Assembly: GCF_001580455.1 (NCBI RefSeq)
Contig: NZ_CP010951.1
Location: forward strand, 310,001 to 374,000
Direction of reading: 5' to 3'
Origin: Ramlibacter tataouinensis
Lineage (GTDB): Bacteria; Pseudomonadota; Gammaproteobacteria; Burkholderiales; Burkholderiaceae_C
DNA length: 64,000 nucleotides
The notes beneath the pieces are model-generated. The model was not told where the DNA came from, made no database searches, and saw only the letters and a list, made by a program, of their open reading frames with translations. This document shows, piece after piece, positions 58,551 to 64,000 of the stretch (positions within the stretch are counted from its first letter, which is position 1; the number at the start of each line of letters is the position of its first letter). Made by a program: the position numbers and the translations under genes.

Positions 58551-59357
58551 ATGACAGCGTTAGGAAGGATGGCCCAGGGCCTGCGATGTTTCGCCTCCGA
58601 CGTCGCCCAGGGCTTCTTCGAAATCACGCACAACGGCTTTGCCCTGGTGGGCCTGGCCACGATTTTCTGCGCCGTGCTGGCCGTGGTGCGCCCCGACCTG
58701 CGCGATGCCGGCGAGATCAAGCTCAGAGGCTGGCTGCAGGCGCGGCAGGAGGCCGCCATCGGCATGCCGATCCAGCTCGACGCGATTGACCGCGCGACGG
58801 CCGCCGATCCGCGCGAACTGCCCAAACAACAGGCAGCGCTCGCGTATTGGCTAAGCAAAAAGTATCGCGTGGCACCCGAGCCCGTGGGTGCGCTGGTGGC
58901 CGAAGCCTACGAAATCGGCGCCCGCAGCAAGCTCGATCCCACCTTGATCCTGGCCGTGATGGCGATCGAGTCCGGCTTCAATCCTTTCGCCCAAAGCGCC
59001 GTCGGCGCCCAGGGCCTGATGCAGGTCATGACCGGCGTGCACCAGGACAAGTACCAGAACTTCGGCGGCAAGCTGGCCGCCTTCGATCCGCTGACCAACC
59101 TGCGGGTGGGCGTGAAGGTGCTGCAGGAATGCATACAGCGCGCCGGCTCGCTGGAGGCGGGACTGCGCTTCTATGTCGGCGCCGCCAACACCGGCGATGA
59201 CGGTGGCTATGCCGACAAGGTGATGGCCGAACACGAGCGGCTGAAGCTGGTGGCCGCCGGCCGCAGCGTCCCCCTGCCGGTGATCCGCACCGTCGCGCCT
59301 GCCGAGCCGGCGGCGCCGACTCCAGTCGAGGACAAGGTCGCCGCCCTGGATTCCTGA
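58551..59357 (+). CDS. Lytic transglycosylase (SLT domain), membrane-anchored
   Basis: Cleaves peptidoglycan glycan strands, 268 aa. A hydrophobic segment at about residues 28-45 (FALVGLATIFCAVLAVV) anchors the protein. The SLT domain has the catalytic Glu in MAIESGFNPFAQSAVGAQGLMQVM (near residue 144) and ends with LEAGLRFYVGAANTGDDGGYADKV. The ATG has GAGAGGAAG upstream. It has its own promoter and is not coupled to glyA. Confidence 0.88.
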   Translation: MTALGRMAQGLRCFASDVAQGFFEITHNGFALVGLATIFCAVLAVVRPDLRDAGEIKLRGWLQARQEAAIGMPIQLDAIDRATAADPRELPKQQAALAYWLSKKYRVAPEPVGALVAEAYEIGARSKLDPTLILAVMAIESGFNPFAQSAVGAQGLMQVMTGVHQDKYQNFGGKLAAFDPLTNLRVGVKVLQECIQRAGSLEAGLRFYVGAANTGDDGGYADKVMAEHERLKLVAAGRSVPLPVIRTVAPAEPAAPTPVEDKVAALDS

Positions 59358-59568
59358 TCGGCGCGTCGCTCTCCGCTACACTTGCGGTGTACGCAACTGG
59401 CGATAGGCGCGGCGCCCCGGGCGGGTGGCCGTGCTGACGTGGACACCATCGCGCGACCCCGCGCGCAACCACTGGGAAGCGTACCGCCGGCTGGCTCCGG
59501 CGTTCAGCCGTTCGCCTGGGCAGCCCTTGTTCCATGAACAGAGTGGCCACCGTCTGGAGGACTGCCGC

Positions 59569-60813
<1,245 letters not shown>

Positions 60814-60849
60814 TGTCGGCCCCTACGTTCGGCACTTCGTGTCCTCTCT

Positions 60850-60885
60850 GCCCCCCGAGGGGGCGCTCGCGCGCCTGGAGCGGTC
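60850..60885. repeat. Short GC hairpin repeat between glyA and nrdR
   Basis: GCCCCC-CGA-GGGGGC is followed by GCTCGCGCGC, a type of spacer seen often in Comamonadaceae genomes. No U run follows. It may act as an mRNA end stabiliser. Confidence 0.4.
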
Positions 60886-60909
60886 CGGCGCGCGTTCGGG
60901 CCTGACGAC

Positions 60910-61359
60910 ATGAAATGCCCCTTCTGCGGCCACAACGACACCCAGGTGGTGGAAACGCGCGTGGCCGAGGACGGGGACCGGGTGCGCCGCCGGCGGCAGT
61001 GCGCCGCCTGCGAAAAGCGCTTCACCACCTACGAGCGGCCCGACGTCAGCTTTCCGGCGGTGGTCAAGAAGGACGGCCGGCGCATCGACTACGAGCGTGA
61101 GAAGCTGCGCGCCTCCATGAACCTGGCGCTGCGCAAGCGCCCGGTGAGCACCGAGCAGATCGACGGCGCGGTCGAACGCATCGAGGAAAAACTGCTGAAC
61201 CTCGGCGTGCGCGAGCTTCCCTCCAACCGCATCGGCGAACTCGTGATGCGTGAACTCCGGAAGCTCGACAAGGTGGCCTACGTGCGCTTTGCCAGCGTCT
61301 ATCGCAGCTTCGAGGACGTCGACGAGTTCAAGACGCTGGTGGACGAAGTCCGCCGTTAA
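60910..61359 (+). CDS. nrdR: Ribonucleotide reductase transcriptional repressor NrdR
   Basis: Zinc-finger and ATP-cone regulator that represses nrd genes when dATP is high, 149 aa. The zinc site is CPFCGHNDTQVVETR...CAACEKRF (Cys 3, 6, 31, 34). The ATP-cone follows from about residue 49 (VVKKDGRRIDYEREKL). Length and end (YVRFASVYRSFEDVDEF) match the family. The glyA-nrdR pair is common in betaproteobacteria. Confidence 0.97.
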   Translation: MKCPFCGHNDTQVVETRVAEDGDRVRRRRQCAACEKRFTTYERPDVSFPAVVKKDGRRIDYEREKLRASMNLALRKRPVSTEQIDGAVERIEEKLLNLGVRELPSNRIGELVMRELRKLDKVAYVRFASVYRSFEDVDEFKTLVDEVRR

Positions 61360-61365
61360 AGCGCT

Positions 61366-61896
61366 TCAGGTACAACCGGCGCTGCCCTGCTCCAGCCGCA
61401 GCGCGCCTCGCGACGCCAGCGTCAGCTGCCGCCCGTGCACCGGCCCCGCCGCATCGCTGCAGATCGTCAGGGTGGCCTCGGCCGCCCGGGCGCCCGCCAG
61501 CTGAACCCCGCCACCGGCGCCGAAGGAAATGGCGCGCACCGCATTCATGCTGCCGGCGAACCGCAGGCTCCTGGAGAAGGCCGGCACGCGCACGATCAAC
61601 TCCTCCAGGCCGTCGCGCAGGCCGTTGCCGTTGGCATCCTCGAACACTATCCAGCCTTGCGACCAGGCGCCGGCGTTCGCGCACGATGCGCCATCGACGG
61701 ACTTGCACAACACCACCGGGCTGTTGCGCCGCATCGCCTCGCCGTGGGCGAACTGCAAGTCCGAGGCGAAGCTGTGGGATGCGGCCGAGACCTTCATGGC
61801 CTCGAGCATGGCAGCGGCGGGGGGCGGCGTGGCCGAAGCGAAAGCGGTGAAGGCTGCGGCACACGACAGGACCAGGAGAGCGGGCTTGATCTTCAT
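61366..61896 (-). CDS. FimT/GspH-like pseudopilin domain with a Sec-type signal, no prepilin motif
   Basis: 176 aa. The globular part matches the adjacent FimT gene piece for piece (AMRRNSPVVLCKS, WSQGWIVFEDANGNG, LTICSDAAG). The N-terminus reads MKIKPALLVLSCAAAFTAFA, a classic Sec signal, and lacks the GFTLVELM prepilin cleavage site and its helix. It should therefore be periplasmic or secreted rather than built into a pilus. The start ATG 61896 has GAAGGAA upstream. It follows the FimT gene by 23 bp. Confidence 0.78.
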   Translation of the reverse strand: MKIKPALLVLSCAAAFTAFASATPPPAAAMLEAMKVSAASHSFASDLQFAHGEAMRRNSPVVLCKSVDGASCANAGAWSQGWIVFEDANGNGLRDGLEELIVRVPAFSRSLRFAGSMNAVRAISFGAGGGVQLAGARAAEATLTICSDAAGPVHGRQLTLASRGALRLEQGSAGCT

Positions 61897-61919
61897 GGGG
61901 GATTCCTTCGTGATCGGGT

Positions 61920-62504
61920 TCAGGCGCAGTTCGCAAGCCGGGTCTTGAGCACGCGCGGACGGCCGGAGGAGCTCAGCACGATCTGGCGCGCATCGGTGGC
62001 GCCCGCCGACGCGTTGCACACGGTGATAGTGCCGGCCTGGAAGGCGCCGCTGGCCAGCCGGGCGGCGCCGTTAGGGGCATAGGAAACGTAGCGCTGGACA
62101 TTCAGGTTCCCGCTCACGCGCAGCTCACCCGGAAAGGCCTGGGCGCGCGTGACGACCGGCTCACCGGCCTCTCGCATGCCGTTGTTGTTGGCGTCGTGGA
62201 ACACGATCCAGCCCTGCTCCCAGCCGCCCGAGGCCGCGCATGACACCCCATTGGCCGACTTGCACACGGCCACCCGGCTGTTGCGCTTGATGGCTTCGCT
62301 GCGTGCCATCGTGAAGCCGGCGAAAAGGTCTTGGGAGGCCGAAGTAAGCCGGGACCAGCGCATCAAGCCGGTCATGGACGGCACGGCTGCACCCGCGAGC
62401 ACCGCGGCAACGGCGACGACGGCCATCAGTTCGACCAGCGTGAAGCCACGCGATGTGCCAGGCCTGGAGTGGCTGCGGCTCGGGATCTGCGAAGAGGTTC
62501 TCAT
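61920..62504 (-). CDS. Type IV pilus minor pseudopilin, FimT/GspH family
   Basis: 194 aa. The prepilin-peptidase site is RGFTLVELM (near residue 22), followed by a hydrophobic helix. The GspH/FimT domain then follows (FTMARSEAIKRNSRVAVCKS, GWEQGWIVFHDANNNGMREAGEP). FimT-type minor pilins prime pili and can bind DNA for uptake. I start at ATG 62504. A TTG at 62540 would add 12 residues. No other pilin genes are nearby. Confidence 0.87.
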   Translation of the reverse strand: MRTSSQIPSRSHSRPGTSRGFTLVELMAVVAVAAVLAGAAVPSMTGLMRWSRLTSASQDLFAGFTMARSEAIKRNSRVAVCKSANGVSCAASGGWEQGWIVFHDANNNGMREAGEPVVTRAQAFPGELRVSGNLNVQRYVSYAPNGAARLASGAFQAGTITVCNASAGATDARQIVLSSSGRPRVLKTRLANCA

Positions 62505-62655
62505 GGCGCTCGGAGGAAGGACGGGTTGGGGACGGCGCAACCTTATTGCGCATGAGCTCAGCTCAACAGCGAAATTGACCCGGCGGTTTGTGCGACGAAA
62601 TTCGCATGCACATCCCGCGAGTGACTAAGATCACCAGCGCACCGCTTTCAAGCCC

Positions 62656-63633
62656 ATGCCCGTCGCCCGCCGAGTCCTTCTTGTCGCCACCGCCGCGGCC
62701 GCGGCCGCGCCCCATCGCCTGCTGCAGGCGCAGCCCAGGACCCAGTCCTGGCCGCTGCAGGCACCACGGCGCACCGGCATCCACGACGTCGCGCCGGCGC
62801 CGGACGGCGGTGTGTGGTTCACGGCGCAGGCCAGCGGGCATCTCGGCTGGTTCGAGCCGAAGAGCGGTCGCACCGAGCTGGTGGCCCTCGGATCGGGTTC
62901 GTCGCCGCATGGCGTGATCCAGGGTCCCGACAAGGCGGCCTGGATCACCGACAGCGGACAGAACGCGATCGCCAGGGTCGGCTGGCCCGACCGCAAGGTG
63001 CAGACCTTCCCGCTGCCCGCAGGCACGCCTTACGCGAACCTCAACACCTGCGCCTTCGACGGCGACGGCGACCTCTGGTTCACGGGCCAGGGCGGCTTTC
63101 TGGGCAAGGTGACCCCGAAGACGGGCGAGGTGAGCGTCAAGCAGGCCCCCCGCGGCCGTGGGCCCTACGGCATCTGCGCCACCCCTGCCGGTGACGTGTG
63201 GTGGTGTTCATTGGCGGGATCGTTCATCGCGCGGGTGGACCGCAAGACCGGCGACTCCACGGTCGTCGAGCCGCCGACCCGCAACCAGGGCGCGCGGCGG
63301 GTCTGGAGCGACAGCCATGGCCGCATCTGGGTCAGCGAATGGAACAGCGGCCAGCTGGCGGTGCACGATCCCCGGGCCCGCAGCTGGCGGCAGTGGAAAC
63401 TGCCGGGCAGCAGCCCGCAGGCCTATGCCGTTTACGTCGACGAGCACGACATCGTCTGGGTCAGCGATTTCGGCGGCAATGCGGTCTTCTCCTTCGACCC
63501 GCGCAGCGAGAAGTTCGAGCGCTTTGCCTTCCCGCGCGAAGCCATCAACGTGCGGCAGATCCTGGGCCGTCCCGGCGAGGTCTGGCTGCCCGAAAGCGGC
63601 ACCGAACACATCTCGGTCATCCGTACTTCGTGA
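62656..63633 (+). CDS. Vgb-like seven-bladed propeller protein, exported
   Basis: 325 aa, resembling virginiamycin B lyase. A signal region (RRVLLVATAAAAAAP) is followed by repeated blades with the pattern GxxWFT or xxWVSD (APDGGVWFTAQASGHLGWF, DGDGDLWFTGQGGFLGKV, SHGRIWVSEWNSGQL, DEHDIVWVSDFGGNAVF). True Vgb enzymes linearise streptogramin B. Export makes resistance unlikely here, and many relatives have unknown roles. It stands alone. Confidence 0.75.
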   Translation: MPVARRVLLVATAAAAAAPHRLLQAQPRTQSWPLQAPRRTGIHDVAPAPDGGVWFTAQASGHLGWFEPKSGRTELVALGSGSSPHGVIQGPDKAAWITDSGQNAIARVGWPDRKVQTFPLPAGTPYANLNTCAFDGDGDLWFTGQGGFLGKVTPKTGEVSVKQAPRGRGPYGICATPAGDVWWCSLAGSFIARVDRKTGDSTVVEPPTRNQGARRVWSDSHGRIWVSEWNSGQLAVHDPRARSWRQWKLPGSSPQAYAVYVDEHDIVWVSDFGGNAVFSFDPRSEKFERFAFPREAINVRQILGRPGEVWLPESGTEHISVIRTS

Positions 63634-63643
63634 CAATTGTCAC
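63630..63643. other. Perfect 14-bp palindrome over the propeller gene's stop codon
   Basis: GTGACAATTGTCAC covers the TGA stop at 63631-63633. It could be an operator for the following gene or simply the end of the transcript. There is no U run. Confidence 0.35.
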
Positions 63644-63741
63644 ACCAATGGCTTAACCGCCTTGGCTCGGCGGTAAGAAGCCTATACTCCAGCGTGAACT
63701 TTTGGCGCAATCTGCGCCGGCTCACCGCTGAGAGATCGACC

Positions 63742-64000
63742 ATGACCCAACCGAAGGCCCGTCTCCTCCTCGCGCTGCTCGGCGCCGCCCTGGCGCTGAG
63801 TGCCGCAACCGCCAGCGCGCAGCCGGGACCGCCGGAGAACCGCAGCGGGCATCGCTTCGGGCCTTCGAAGCCGATCGCCGGGCAATACATCGTGGTGTTC
63901 AACAACACGGTGGCGGATCCGGACGACGAATCCGACCGCACCGTTCGCGCCCATGGCGGCCGTCGCCATCACAGCTATTCGTCGGTGCTCAAGGGCTTTG
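63742..64000 (+). CDS. Secreted subtilase precursor, N-terminal part (partial)
   Basis: The first 86 codons only. A signal peptide ends near ATASAQ. The sequence IAGQYIVVFNNTVADPDDES and SSVLKGF match the inhibitor I9 propeptide that precedes S8-family serine proteases, so the catalytic domain should lie beyond the window. ATG 63742 has GAGAGA upstream, and TATACT at 63683-63688 is a possible -10 box. The family is inferred from the propeptide alone. Confidence 0.7.
   Translation, partial: MTQPKARLLLALLGAALALSAATASAQPGPPENRSGHRFGPSKPIAGQYIVVFNNTVADPDDESDRTVRAHGGRRHHSYSSVLKGF

Noticed and set aside
59358..59568. Possible glycine riboswitch before glyA
   Set aside because: I could not find the paired-aptamer features or a terminator/anti-terminator pair; the gap looks like an ordinary leader.
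63630..63643. Palindrome GTGACAATTGTCAC as a CRP/FNR site
   Set aside because: The spacing does not fit the TTGAT-N4-ATCAA or TGTGA-N6-TCACA forms, and it overlaps a stop codon.

Overview
This window is GC-rich chromosomal DNA from a member of the Burkholderiales, most likely the Comamonadaceae (Ramlibacter/Variovorax-like). The grounds are the Bug/Tct transporter genes, the housekeeping order cysS-alkA-accA-tilS-lysC and glyA-nrdR, a clade I nos cluster, and GTG/TTG starts at high GC. The family is inferred from gene content, not from a marker-gene search. Nearly all the DNA is coding. I see no prophage, CRISPR array or intact insertion sequence.

Layout: 1-5.2 kb holds the start of tig, a tRNA-Leu and an RND efflux pair whose consensus promoter carries a TetR-type operator. 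5.2-10 kb holds a methyltransferase, two squalene-synthase-family genes split by a 275-bp palindromic element, a HAD phosphatase and hemH. 10-20.9 kb is a long minus-strand unit: a Liv-type binding protein, a secreted PHB depolymerase, livGFHM, a lipoprotein esterase and an alpha/beta hydrolase. It is preceded by a clear sigma-54 promoter, an upstream palindrome and the gene of a PAS-AAA-Fis sigma-54 activator. I read it as one regulon for using external polyhydroxyalkanoate or similar esters. 21-28 kb is a tripartite tricarboxylate system (two TctC paralogues, TctA, TctB, TctDE) plus an S4-domain gene. 28-31.5 kb is a TAXI-TRAP transporter. 31.5-41.3 kb is the nitrous oxide reduction cluster: cytochrome c and apbE on one side, nosZ-nosR-orf-nosD-nosF-nosY-nosL on the other, with FNR/DNR-like boxes between them.

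41.3-45.2 kb holds an SDR lacking its usual catalytic residues, an orphan four-PAS histidine kinase and a small surface-antigen-like protein. 45.2-57.9 kb is housekeeping: tRNA-Ser, lysC, tilS, a TonB-domain protein, accA, alkA-like, cysS, a TPR protein, ppiA, ppiB, lpxH, mtfA and a large DUF349 protein. 57.9-64 kb holds a structured non-coding region, a lytic transglycosylase, glyA, nrdR, two FimT-like pseudopilin genes, a Vgb-like propeller and the start of a subtilase.

Three signals go beyond ordinary annotation. (1) The sigma-54 depolymerase/ABC/esterase regulon. (2) Three intergenic cruciform elements (7038-7312, 24114-24281, 46693-46963), all between co-directional genes; two share a conserved core and end exactly on TAG stop codons. 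(3) A chain of hairpins ending in an intrinsic terminator upstream of the DUF349 gene, with mutually exclusive pairings like those of an attenuator or riboswitch.
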